A stretch of 13,345 nt of DNA from Gemmatimonadota bacterium (lineage in GTDB: Bacteria > Gemmatimonadota > Gemmatimonadetes > Palauibacterales > Palauibacteraceae): positions 1-13,345 of the forward strand of contig JAOTWC010000016.1 of NCBI GenBank assembly GCA_029863105.1, written 5' to 3'. How positions within the stretch are numbered: the first letter of the stretch is position 1; each line of letters starts with the position of its first letter. The position numbers and the translations under genes are program-made. Shown one piece after another: positions 1 through 6,841 of the stretch. The notes below the pieces were generated by a model. It made no database searches. It saw only the letters and a program-made list of their open reading frames with translations, and was not told the DNA's origin.

Positions 1-729
1 CAGGAAACAGGCGTGCGGGTCGAGCGTCCCGCCGAGAAGGTTCAGCCTGTGCAGGATACCTTCGATCAGGTCCTCACGCCCCAGCACCGCGCCCGCGACG
101 ATGTCCGAGTGCCCGTTCAAGTACTTCGTTCCGCTGTGCAGCGAGAGGTCGAATCCGATCTCGACCGGTCTGAAGTTCACCGGACTGGCGAACGTGTTGT
201 CGATCATCGTGACCAGCCCTCGGTCGCGGCCGAACGTCACGACGGCTTCCAGATCCGGAATCCGCATCGTGGGATTCGAGATCGTCTCGACGTAGATCCC
301 GCGCGTTTCGGGGCGGACGAGCCCGGCCCAGCCGTCCGGGGTTTCCGGATCGATCAGGTCGAACTCGATTCCCAGGCGCGGCAGCTCACCCTCGACGAAC
401 GCACGCGTGCCTCCGTACAGATGACGGGAGAACAGCATGTGGTCGCCGGCGCCGGCCACACTCAGGATGGCGGTCGTGATCGCCGCCATCCCGCTGGCCG
501 TGACGAGCGCCGCCTCCGCTCCTCCAATCGCGGCGAGCTTGATAGCCAGAGCCTCGTGGTTCGGCGTGTTATTGAGCCGGATGTAGCGAATGTCGTCGTA
601 CCCCCCTTCGCCGACGTGTTCGAAGTTCGCCGATTGAAAGATCGGCGTCACGACGGCGCCTTCGATTCCCGGGCGTGGATCCCCGGCGTGGACGAGGCGT
701 GTGTCGATATTCCAGCGTGTATCGGACAT
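1..729 (-). CDS. Cys/Met metabolism PLP-dependent enzyme (trans-sulfuration family), partial
   Basis: The first 243 residues of a fold-type I PLP enzyme of the cystathionine gamma-synthase / gamma-lyase / methionine gamma-lyase family. The frame stays open to base 1, so the C-terminal part (family members are about 380-400 residues) lies outside. Visible motifs: ASGM at residues 78-81 (PLP phosphate), NPT at 152-154, DNTFASP at 177-183 (Asp177 for the pyridine nitrogen) and SGTKYLNGHSD at 199-209 with Lys202 as the Schiff-base lysine. The usual Y-S/T-R-NPT stretch near residue 49 reads YIRLNNTPNH, as in a subgroup of unassigned family members. The ATG at 727-729 has GGGAG (735-739 on the plus strand) 5 nt upstream. 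It is transcribed divergently from the amidohydrolase gene. The family is clear from sequence; whether it makes cystathionine or degrades cystathionine or methionine cannot be decided here. Confidence 0.93.
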   Translation of the reverse strand, partial: MSDTRWNIDTRLVHAGDPRPGIEGAVVTPIFQSANFEHVGEGGYDDIRYIRLNNTPNHEALAIKLAAIGGAEAALVTASGMAAITTAILSVAGAGDHMLFSRHLYGGTRAFVEGELPRLGIEFDLIDPETPDGWAGLVRPETRGIYVETISNPTMRIPDLEAVVTFGRDRGLVTMIDNTFASPVNFRPVEIGFDLSLHSGTKYLNGHSDIVAGAVLGREDLIEGILHRLNLLGGTLDPHACFL

Positions 730-880
730 GGGTTCTCCCGGGCTTGGCGATTCAGGCCAGTACCGTAGACTCGGGAATTCGCTCCGGTCAAGTGAGTGCG
801 GCCGCCGCCCCGCCGACTGGCTGGCCGGCCGATCCATGTCGATATTCGGCGTCTGAGCTCATCCAACCGTGCGGAGACAC
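730..880. promoter_or_regulatory. Divergent intergenic region between the PLP enzyme and amidohydrolase genes
   Basis: 151 bases separating two divergently transcribed genes, so both promoters should lie here. I see no convincing -35/-10 pair on either strand. The only clear signals are the ribosome binding sites: GGGAG for the leftward gene (735-739) and GGAG at 873-876 for the rightward gene. No gene or repeat is supported. Confidence 0.45.
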
Positions 881-2635
881 ATGATCGACCGGCCTCGCAA
901 CTCGCGACTTCGTGCAACGATCGGCGTAACGGCTGCGCTGCTCACGCTGTCCTGCGGCGGCGGGCCGCCCGACGAAGCCGCATCGCTGATTCTGCTCGGC
1001 GGCAACGTGATCACGATGGATGCCGCCAACCCCCGGGCGGAGGCGGTCGCAGTGGCCGGGGACCGGATCGTCTACGTCGGCGGCAGCCGGGGCGTCGAAG
1101 CGTGGCGCGGACCCGGGACACGGGTCGTCGATCTCGCGGGTGCGACCGTGCTTCCGGGGCTGACCGATGCGCACGCCCACCTGATGGGAACGGGACGGCT
1201 CAAGGCGCGCGTGGACGTGCTGGAGACGACCTCGTTCCAGGAGGTGCTCGACGCCGTCGCGACCGCCGTGGCCGGGGCAGAACCCGGCGCGTGGATCATC
1301 GGCCGGGGCTGGCACCAGGAAAAGTGGACGGACAAGCCGCAACCCTCGGTGCGGGGGTTTCCCGTGAACGACGCGCTCACCGCCATTTCGCCGAACAACC
1401 CGGTGGCGATCCGGCACGCCTCCGGACATGGACGGCTCGCCAACGCGCTCGCCCTCGAAGCGGCAGGAATCACGGCGGATACACCCGATCCGCCCGGTGG
1501 CGAAATCCTCCATCGGCCCGACGGCCGCCCGTCCGGCATGCTGCTCGAGAACGCGGAGGATCTCGTCCACGAGGCCTACCAGGCGTGGCTAGACGCCCGC
1601 AGTCCCGCGGAGCGGATGGCGGACGAACGGCAGGCGCTGCGCCTCGGCATCGAAGAGTTCCTGCGAAATGGGATCACTCAGGTGCACACGGCGCCTTCCG
1701 ACGAACACCGGGGCGCCGACGAGGAAGAGGTGTTTTTGTACCGGGCTGCCCTCGAGGCCGGCGAACTGAAGCTGCGTGTGTGGACGATGCTCGACGGACG
1801 CTACGCCACCGACGAACTGCTCGCCCGACTGCGCACGATTGGCGAGGGTGGAAACCGACTTACCGTGCGGGCGCTCAAGGGCTACGCGGACGGCGCCCTC
1901 GGGTCACGCGGGGCGATGCTCCTGGAACCGTACACCGACGACCCGACGATGGGAGAGGAACGGCTGACCCGTCAGAGGCTCGAGGAGATCGTCGAGCTGG
2001 CGCTGCGGCATGACTACCAGGCGGCGATCCATGCGATCGGAGACGGAGCGAATCGGCGGGTGCTCGATATCTATGAACAGGCCTTCGCGCGACACGAGGT
2101 CGACGGCCGGGACCTGCGGTTCCGTGTCGAGCATGCCCAGATCGTCCATCCCGACGATGTGGGACGGTTCGGGGAGATGGGAGTGACGGCAGCAATGCAG
2201 GGGGTTCACGCGACGTCGGACGGTCCGTGGACGGCGACGCGGCTCGGGGCCGAACGGACGTCCGAGGAGGCGTTTCCGTTTCGGCCGCTCCAGGAATCGG
2301 GCGCGCTGATCGTGAACGGCACCGACTCGCCCGTCGAACGGGTGGCCCCGTTCGCCTCGATCGCGGGCATGGCGGTCGGTCTGATGAACAACGGGCAGGT
2401 ATTCAATCCGCATCATCTACTGACGCGCGAGCAGGCGCTCGCCACCTACACGATCAATCCGGCCATCGCGGCGTTCGAACAGGAGCTGCGGGGCAGTATC
2501 GTGGTGGGGAAACTGGCCGATTTCACGATCACGGAGGAAGATCCGCTCACCGTGCCGGACGAGCGCCTGGCCGACACGCGGGTCCTCATGACGATCGTCG
2601 GCGGTGAGATCGTCTACTCCTCGGAGGGGCTCTAG
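881..2635 (+). CDS. Amidohydrolase family 3 (YtcJ-like) lipoprotein
   Basis: A 584-residue metal-dependent amidohydrolase of the Amidohydro_3 / YtcJ group. The N-terminus is a lipoprotein signal: basic start, hydrophobic core and a lipobox-like TLSC with Cys25, so the enzyme is probably membrane-anchored outside the cytoplasm. The metal-binding HxH is His98/His100 in TDAHAH. Further family motifs are KGYADGALGSRG (from Lys333), HAIGDGANRR (His384), RVEHAQ (His418) and GTDSPVE (Asp482). The end has the usual GKLADFTITEEDP segment of the small beta domain. The ATG at 881 follows GGAG by 4 nt; a GTG at 869 is in frame but has no better ribosome site. The stop is separated by a single base from the start of the next gene, so the two are coupled. 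The family acts on C-N bonds of diverse small molecules; the substrate is unknown. Confidence 0.93.
   Translation: MIDRPRNSRLRATIGVTAALLTLSCGGGPPDEAASLILLGGNVITMDAANPRAEAVAVAGDRIVYVGGSRGVEAWRGPGTRVVDLAGATVLPGLTDAHAHLMGTGRLKARVDVLETTSFQEVLDAVATAVAGAEPGAWIIGRGWHQEKWTDKPQPSVRGFPVNDALTAISPNNPVAIRHASGHGRLANALALEAAGITADTPDPPGGEILHRPDGRPSGMLLENAEDLVHEAYQAWLDARSPAERMADERQALRLGIEEFLRNGITQVHTAPSDEHRGADEEEVFLYRAALEAGELKLRVWTMLDGRYATDELLARLRTIGEGGNRLTVRALKGYADGALGSRGAMLLEPYTDDPTMGEERLTRQRLEEIVELALRHDYQAAIHAIGDGANRRVLDIYEQAFARHEVDGRDLRFRVEHAQIVHPDDVGRFGEMGVTAAMQGVHATSDGPWTATRLGAERTSEEAFPFRPLQESGALIVNGTDSPVERVAPFASIAGMAVGLMNNGQVFNPHHLLTREQALATYTINPAIAAFEQELRGSIVVGKLADFTITEEDPLTVPDERLADTRVLMTIVGGEIVYSSEGL
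2623..2629 (+). promoter_or_regulatory. Ribosome binding site fixing the start of the phosphodiesterase gene
   Basis: GGAGGGG sits inside the last codons of the amidohydrolase gene, 7 nt before the ATG at 2637. It supports that ATG over an in-frame ATG at 2604 and suggests translational coupling of the two lipoprotein genes. Confidence 0.8.
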
Positions 2636-2636
2636 G

Positions 2637-3569
2637 ATGCGCACGGTCACCCTGCCCGTACCGCGGGCAGCGTTGGCGGCTCTGCTGGCGCTGTCCGCCG
2701 CCTGCGGTCAGACGACGAACAAGGTGTTGCTCATCGGGATCGACGGAGTCCGCCCCGATGTGCTGGCGGAAGTGCCGACACCGAACATCGACAGGCTGAT
2801 CGAGGCAGGCGCGTTCAGCACGCGGGGCAATACGACCCGCCCGACGATCAGCGGTCCTGCCTGGTCGAGCATGCTGATCGGCGTCTGGCCCGACAAGCAC
2901 GGCGTGTGGAGCAACGACTTCGCGGGAAATCGTTACAGCGAGTATCCCGACTTCCTCACGCGGCTCGAGCGGATCAGACCGCAGGTCGAGACGTTCGTCG
3001 CCGCCGACTGGCTACCCCTGGTGACCGATGACTCCGGCGGACCGCTGTTTACGGCTGAGATCGATCGGATCGTCGTGCACGACGGCTACACCGCGGGCTG
3101 GGCCGAGGCGGACGAGCTCGGGGTCCGGGCGGCGGCGGCCGCTCTGCGAGATGCCGACCCCGACGCGGTGTTCGTGTATCTCGGAAATCCGGACGAGATG
3201 AGCCACCAGGCCTGGTCCATCGGCCGGCGGTACCGGGAGGCGATCGCCCTGTCCGATGCGCATGTCGGTCAGCTCGTGGATGCCGTGACCGGCCGGTCAA
3301 GCTACGCCGACGAGGACTGGTTGATTCTGATCTCCACGGACCACGGACGCCTCGCCACCGGTCAGCACGGGGGCGAAGCGCCCGAGGAAACGACGATCTT
3401 CGTGCTCGCCCACGGACCGTCGGTCCTGCCCGGGACCATCGCGGGCACGCCACAGATCGTGGACGTCGCGGTCACCGCGTTGGCCCACATGGGGGTAAAG
3501 ATCGATGCGGCGTGGGGACTCGATGGTCGTCCTGTCGCGCTGAGGCGCACGCGCCGGCGCGGACGCTGA
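2637..3569 (+). CDS. Alkaline-phosphatase-superfamily phosphodiesterase / nucleotide pyrophosphatase, lipoprotein
   Basis: 310 residues of the type I phosphodiesterase / nucleotide pyrophosphatase family. The two-metal site is complete by inspection: Asp36 in LLIGIDGVRPD, the likely nucleophile Ser72 in PTISGPAWSS (Thr in the eukaryotic NPP enzymes), Asp186 and His190 in NPDEMSH, Asp235-His236 in STDHG and His244 in GQHGG. WPDKHGV after the nucleophile is also typical. The N-terminus is hydrophobic and ends in SAAC (Cys23), a weaker lipobox than the upstream gene's, so export is likely and lipidation plausible. It starts one base after the amidohydrolase stop and shares its transcript. The family hydrolyses phosphodiester, pyrophosphate or phosphonate bonds; the substrate cannot be read from sequence. 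It converges on the transaminase gene with a 30-base gap and no clear terminator. Confidence 0.9.
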   Translation: MRTVTLPVPRAALAALLALSAACGQTTNKVLLIGIDGVRPDVLAEVPTPNIDRLIEAGAFSTRGNTTRPTISGPAWSSMLIGVWPDKHGVWSNDFAGNRYSEYPDFLTRLERIRPQVETFVAADWLPLVTDDSGGPLFTAEIDRIVVHDGYTAGWAEADELGVRAAAAALRDADPDAVFVYLGNPDEMSHQAWSIGRRYREAIALSDAHVGQLVDAVTGRSSYADEDWLILISTDHGRLATGQHGGEAPEETTIFVLAHGPSVLPGTIAGTPQIVDVAVTALAHMGVKIDAAWGLDGRPVALRRTRRRGR

Positions 3570-3599
3570 ACGTGAGATCGTTGTTCTGACGGGCGATTC

Positions 3600-4448
3600 C
3601 TAGCCGCCCAGCGCCGCTACCCGTTCCGCGAACTTACGCGCCAGCCGCGTCGCGATCGGCCCCGGCCGGCCGTCGCCGACCGGATGGTTGTCGACCTTGA
3701 CGATCGGCATGATCTCCGTAGTTGTACCGGCGAGGAACAACTCTTCGGCGGCCGCGAACTCGTCCAGGGTCATCGGCCGCTGCGCCACGGCGATACCCTC
3801 CGCCTCGCACAGTTCCACGGCTACCGCGCGCGTGATGCCAGGCAGGATGTAGTTGCTTTCTGGAGCCGTTCGCACGACGCCGTTCACCACTCCGAACAGG
3901 CTCGTGCGGGTCCCCTCGATCGCCATTCCGTCGCGAACGAGAACCGTCTCGTATGCACCGGCATGCGCCGCCTGTTCCGCGGCCAGGCAGTTGGCGAGCA
4001 ATGAAACCGCCTTGATGTCGCAACGGGTCCAGCGGTGATCGGCCGCGGTGACGACCGCGACGCCCACCGACGCGTCGCAGGCGGGCGCAAACGCCCACGC
4101 CGCCGCGTAGATCGTCGGAGTCACGGCCGGGTCCGGGAAATGATGCGCGCGTGGGGCGACACCGCGCGTCACCTGCACATACACGATCGCATCGCCGTCG
4201 CGCAGACCGTTCCGTTCGATGAGTTGCTCGCACACGTCGGGGAGAATCGCCGCATTGCCATGGATCCCGATCGCCGCCAGGCCGTCGGCCAGGCGACGGA
4301 CGTGGCTGTCGATCTCGAAGGCAACCCCGCCGTACATCCGAACGACTTCGTAGATCCCGTCGCCGAACAGGAAGCCGCGATCGTCCGGTGAGATCCGGAC
4401 CGCGCTCTTTTCGACGTACGATCCGTTGAAGAAGACTGTCTCGCTCAT
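3600..4448 (-). CDS. dat: D-amino-acid transaminase (class IV aminotransferase)
   Basis: 282 residues, the usual length for fold-type IV PLP transaminases. DRGFLFGDGIYEVVR (residues 23-37) is the family signature. Lys146 in RCDIKAVSLL is the PLP lysine and Glu178 is the glutamate that pairs with the pyridine nitrogen. RGVAPRAHHFP carries the R-x-H motif (Arg100, His102) that binds substrate carboxylate in D-alanine transaminases and separates them from branched-chain transaminases. The segment after Glu178, usually SSSN, reads TRTS here, so the phosphate-binding strand is altered. The likely reaction interconverts D-alanine and 2-oxoglutarate with pyruvate and D-glutamate, supplying D-amino acids for peptidoglycan. 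The ATG at 4446-4448 has only a weak GGA 7 nt upstream. It follows the small exported-protein gene on the same strand, with a hairpin between them. Confidence 0.85.
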   Translation of the reverse strand: MSETVFFNGSYVEKSAVRISPDDRGFLFGDGIYEVVRMYGGVAFEIDSHVRRLADGLAAIGIHGNAAILPDVCEQLIERNGLRDGDAIVYVQVTRGVAPRAHHFPDPAVTPTIYAAAWAFAPACDASVGVAVVTAADHRWTRCDIKAVSLLANCLAAEQAAHAGAYETVLVRDGMAIEGTRTSLFGVVNGVVRTAPESNYILPGITRAVAVELCEAEGIAVAQRPMTLDEFAAAEELFLAGTTTEIMPIVKVDNHPVGDGRPGPIATRLARKFAERVAALGG

Positions 4449-4500
4449 GCGTTTCCGTCCGGCACGGTTCAGGGTGGCGGCGAACGGAGGATGAATATCA

Positions 4501-4532
4501 CGCCGGGCGGCACAACGAAACGCCGCCCGGCG
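4501..4532 (-). terminator. Strong GC hairpin between the exported-protein and transaminase genes
   Basis: A perfect 10-bp inverted repeat, CGCCGGGCGG at 4501-4510 and CCGCCCGGCG at 4523-4532, with a 12-nt loop. It lies 8 bases past the stop of the leftward exported-protein gene and before the transaminase start. On the minus strand it is followed by only a mildly T-containing stretch, so it may be a weak terminator or an mRNA-stabilising hairpin. Confidence 0.5.
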
Positions 4533-4540
4533 CGGAGGCG

Positions 4541-5023
4541 TCAGGAGTCGACGTCGCCGTGCTGGTTCGGGTCGTCCACCGCCGGGGTCTGACTCTCCGG
4601 GTTGAAGCCGATCCCGCTGATCTCGCCGTCCGGTTCGATCACGAACCGGAACACGATCGGTTCATCGATGTTGGCGAACTTCGCCGTGTACCAGAACTGC
4701 GGCTTTCCGTTCCGCATCCAGTACCGCTCCGAGATGACGCGTTCCTGTTCCCCGATCTGCTCGAACAGGCCGCCCATTCGATCCAGCATGTCACCCACGG
4801 AGCCGAAAGCTTCCTTCATCCCGTCGCTCAAGGCCTCCCAGAGCTCTTCGGCTTCGTAGTTGAGAACCCAGTCCATGTACTTCGCGCCCAGCTCCATCGA
4901 GTCTGCGGGCAGGTGCGGCCCTTCGGCGGCTGCCTCCGGCGGCTCATCCTGCGCCGCCAACGGAGCCGCAGTGCCGAGGAACAGCAGCGTCACCAGGCCG
5001 CCAAGAATTGTCCAATGTCGCAT
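4541..5023 (-). CDS. Small exported protein of unknown function, DUF3887-like
   Basis: 160 residues with a clear Sec signal peptide: MRHWTIL, a hydrophobic core and an AxA-type site at PLAAQDE, so the mature protein begins near residue 25. The mature part has an acidic Pro/Ala-rich linker, an amphipathic helical region (YMDWVLNYEAEELWEALSD) and a C-terminal alternating pattern (FWYTAKFANIDEPIVFRFVIEPDGEISGIGF) like the NTF2-like fold of DUF3887 proteins, where a small domain reports on or accompanies secreted hydrolases. This assignment is by pattern only. The start is set at the ATG at 5021-5023 because GGAGAG lies 7 nt upstream; an in-frame GTG at 5036-5038 overlaps that ribosome site and is rejected. 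No function is claimed. Confidence 0.8.
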   Translation of the reverse strand: MRHWTILGGLVTLLFLGTAAPLAAQDEPPEAAAEGPHLPADSMELGAKYMDWVLNYEAEELWEALSDGMKEAFGSVGDMLDRMGGLFEQIGEQERVISERYWMRNGKPQFWYTAKFANIDEPIVFRFVIEPDGEISGIGFNPESQTPAVDDPNQHGDVDS

Positions 5024-5030
5024 CGGTATT

Positions 5031-5036
5031 CTCTCC
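5031..5036 (-). promoter_or_regulatory. Ribosome binding site fixing the start of the small exported protein
   Basis: Read on the minus strand this is GGAGAG, 7 nt before the ATG at 5021-5023. It excludes the upstream in-frame GTG at 5036-5038. Confidence 0.7.
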
Positions 5037-5113
5037 ACGTTCGCCGGGGAATCGGGCGTTCACGCCGACCGTACGGCGACGGTGATCCGCGAGTTTCGCC
5101 GCCGGCCTGCGAC

Positions 5114-5178
5114 CGGGAGGGCCTGTTGCTGCCCCGATACACGGGAGAGGCGCCTGTTGCGTAACCGCCACAGGCGCC
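5114..5178. repeat. REP-like repeat cluster with 9-bp inverted repeat
   Basis: GCCTGTTGC occurs twice in direct orientation (5121-5129 and 5152-5160), each preceded by a CGGGAG-type stretch. The second copy forms a perfect 9-bp inverted repeat, GGCGCCTGT at 5149-5157 with ACAGGCGCC at 5170-5178, around a 12-nt loop. The pattern resembles dispersed extragenic palindromes whose accidental translations read like GEAPV or ASPV. One window cannot show dispersal. Confidence 0.45.
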
Positions 5179-5205
5179 GTGCCGGTGCGAGTCGATGTGG
5201 GACAA

Positions 5206-5219
5206 TGTAACATATTACA
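5206..5219. promoter_or_regulatory. Operator-like palindrome TGTAA-N4-TTACA
   Basis: A perfect 5-bp inverted repeat with a 4-base spacer inside a roughly 45-base AT-rich island in GC-rich DNA. Symmetry and placement between divergent genes suit a dimeric regulator's binding site. The regulator is unknown. Confidence 0.4.
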
Positions 5220-5321
5220 AGACAGCAATTTAAGGTATTCAGCCGAGCCCCGCATCCGCACGGCACGAACATCGCTCCAGTTTGCGTCGGGTTCTCCCGG
5301 CGGCCATGGTGTCGGGGGGAA

Positions 5322-5339
5322 CATCCCCACTCGGGGATG
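5322..5339. other. Perfect 7-bp hairpin in the TadG upstream region
   Basis: CATCCCC (5322-5328) pairs with GGGGATG (5333-5339) around the tetraloop ACTC. No T-tract follows, so it is not a standard terminator. It lies upstream of the likely TadG promoter on the plus strand; on the minus strand it could lie in a long leader of the exported-protein gene. Confidence 0.35.
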
Positions 5340-5432
5340 CCATGTGCCGTTCGGGAACCCACCTTCACGATCGCGGCCGCCGGTCGCTGGCACCGGACCG
5401 ATCGGCTCGCGTGCGAGTAGAAATAATTGTTG

Positions 5433-5440
5433 TATATTTG
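5433..5440 (+). promoter_or_regulatory. Candidate -10-type element upstream of the TadG-like gene
   Basis: TATATTTG lies in an AT-rich patch 75 bases before the chosen start. It is one mismatch from the sigma-70 TATAAT at its first six bases and fits the Bacteroidota-type TAnnTTTG exactly. No good -35 or -33 partner is visible at the expected spacing, so this is tentative. Confidence 0.3.
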
Positions 5441-5514
5441 GTCGGGATGGATGGCAGGCTGCAACCTCGGGCACGCATGACCCGAATCAATTCAGGGAGG
5501 ACGTGGCGTACGCG

Positions 5515-6711
5515 ATGATTAGTTTGGGGCTCAGATTCAAGATCCGGGACGAAAAGGGTGCGGCGATCGCACTCGTCGCGCTATCGATGGTCGCTCTCAT
5601 ATCGGCGATCGCGCTCGCCGTCGATGTCGGCATGCTCGTATCCGCCCGCACCGAGGCGCAGCGAGTGGCCGATCTGTCGGCGCTCGCGGGGGCCGGAATT
5701 CTCGCGGTCGACCCGAGTGCGGATGACGCGGCCCGGGCCGAGGCGATCAGATTCGCGGCGATGAACACCGTGCGGGGCCAGCCGGCCGTGGTGCTCCCGA
5801 CAGACGTCGTCGTCGACCTCGATTCCAGCTGGGTCACGGTGGATGTCCGACGGATCCAGGCGCGGGGCACGCCCGTGGGCACGTTCTTCGCCCGCGTGTT
5901 CGGTGTGAACGCCGTAAACATATCGGCGACCGCGACCGCGGAGGCGTCGCCCGTCGGCCCCGGCAGCGGTACGCAGTGCCTGCTCCCGATCATGCTGCCT
6001 GACCGCTGGTCGGAGAACGGGGTGGAGCCCTACATCTACCCGGGCGTGTCCGATTCCTTCGATCCGGTGATTGCCGATCCGAAACCGGGTGACCTCGATG
6101 ACGACGGGCTGTGGGACACCTACGTGGCTCCCGACAGCGGGGTCACGAACGCGACCGGGTACGACGAGAGCGTGATCGGCGATCTGATTGAAATTCACAA
6201 GGCCGGCGGCGGTGGCGGCGGCATGAACCCGTCGTGGTACTTCCCGTGGACGCCGCTCGACGACGAAGACCAGCTGATCGACGGCGGCGCCGGCGCGGCC
6301 CGGTACCTGGACCGGTTCACCAACTGCATGGCGGCTGAGTACCTGCCGGGCGACTCGGTGCTCACCGAGCCGGGCGCGATGGTCGGGCCGACGAACACCG
6401 GATTCGATGACGTCTACGCTCTCGATCCGGAGATGGTCTGGAACACGACCGAGCAATGTCCGTATCGACCGAGCACCAGCTCGTGCGACTACACGACGCC
6501 CCGCATCAAGCCGGTGCCGATGTTCGATCCAAACGACCAGCCGGATAACGGTCGGAAGATCGTCCATCTGAGGAATTTCGGCTCCGTGTTCATCGAAGCG
6601 CCGCAACCGGGCAATGACTTCACGGCCAGGTGGCTGGGCCTGCTCAGCCAAGGCGACAATTCCGAGGAAGTGGAAGAGGGCCTGAAGAAAGAGCTTCGGT
6701 TGATCAAGTAG
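5515..6711 (+). CDS. TadG-like (Flp pilus assembly N-terminal) membrane-anchored protein
   Basis: 398 residues. Residues 14-60 (KGAAIALVALSMVALISAIALAVDVGMLVSARTEAQ and onward) match the N-terminal segment of TadE/TadG-type pseudopilins: a Gly before a single hydrophobic helix, Asp37 inside it, then RTEAQRVADLSALAGA. VGTFFARVFGVN and NISATATAEA (about residues 121-145) are also typical TadG. The rest is atypical: no von Willebrand A domain is evident, and the roughly 250-residue ectodomain is acidic, with a Gly6 run near residue 234 and paired cysteines (for example in EQCPYRPSTSSCDY). The anchor should leave the C-terminus outside. The ATG at 5515 is chosen, but GGGAGG at 5495-5500 is 14 nt away; an in-frame GTG at 5503 is only 2 nt from it, so the start is uncertain by 4 codons. 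No other tad gene is adjacent. Confidence 0.82.
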   Translation: MISLGLRFKIRDEKGAAIALVALSMVALISAIALAVDVGMLVSARTEAQRVADLSALAGAGILAVDPSADDAARAEAIRFAAMNTVRGQPAVVLPTDVVVDLDSSWVTVDVRRIQARGTPVGTFFARVFGVNAVNISATATAEASPVGPGSGTQCLLPIMLPDRWSENGVEPYIYPGVSDSFDPVIADPKPGDLDDDGLWDTYVAPDSGVTNATGYDESVIGDLIEIHKAGGGGGGMNPSWYFPWTPLDDEDQLIDGGAGAARYLDRFTNCMAAEYLPGDSVLTEPGAMVGPTNTGFDDVYALDPEMVWNTTEQCPYRPSTSSCDYTTPRIKPVPMFDPNDQPDNGRKIVHLRNFGSVFIEAPQPGNDFTARWLGLLSQGDNSEEVEEGLKKELRLIK

Positions 6712-6742
6712 TCCGCCGCTCGCGACCCGCGGCCGATGTGCG

Positions 6743-6777
6743 AGGCCCCGCTCTTCCGGAGCGGGGCCTTTTCTTTG
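6743..6777 (+). terminator. Rho-independent terminator after the TadG-like gene
   Basis: An 11-bp perfect stem, AGGCCCCGCTC at 6743-6753 and GAGCGGGGCCT at 6759-6769, with a 5-nt loop, followed by a T-rich run. It lies 31 bases past the stop codon and separates the TadG-like gene from the threonine dehydrogenase unit. Confidence 0.93.
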
Positions 6778-6841
6778 TGGCGCGTTACGCCGAACTTGGC
6801 AGCCGCAACGCGTTGCCAGGAACTCCGTCGGATGGGAGTGC

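Larger units (their letters stand above)
5024..5514. other. 490-base divergent non-coding region
   Basis: No credible gene lies between the leftward exported-protein gene and the rightward TadG-like gene; open frames here give low-complexity Arg/Pro-rich translations. It holds a GC-rich repeat cluster (5114-5178), an AT-rich island with a TGTAA palindrome (5201-5245), a 7-bp hairpin (5322-5339) and a second AT-rich stretch (5418-5441) that could carry the TadG promoter. The contrast between the AT-rich islands and the GC-rich surroundings suggests regulatory DNA. Confidence 0.6.

Noticed and set aside
796..2013. A 405-codon plus-strand open frame overlapping the amidohydrolase gene
   Set aside because: The translation is Arg-rich low complexity without a family match; the overlapping frame has all amidohydrolase motifs.
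3570..3599. A terminator between the convergent phosphodiesterase and transaminase genes
   Set aside because: No stem followed by a T-run is present in this 30-base gap; only a short GC palindrome lies in the end of the phosphodiesterase gene.
5114..5219. A CRISPR array
   Set aside because: There are only two short imperfect repeats without regular spacers or cas genes.
4944..5474. A minus-strand open frame covering the divergent gap and the start of the exported-protein gene
   Set aside because: It runs through the repeat cluster and the operator-like palindrome, has no ribosome site and no recognisable domain.
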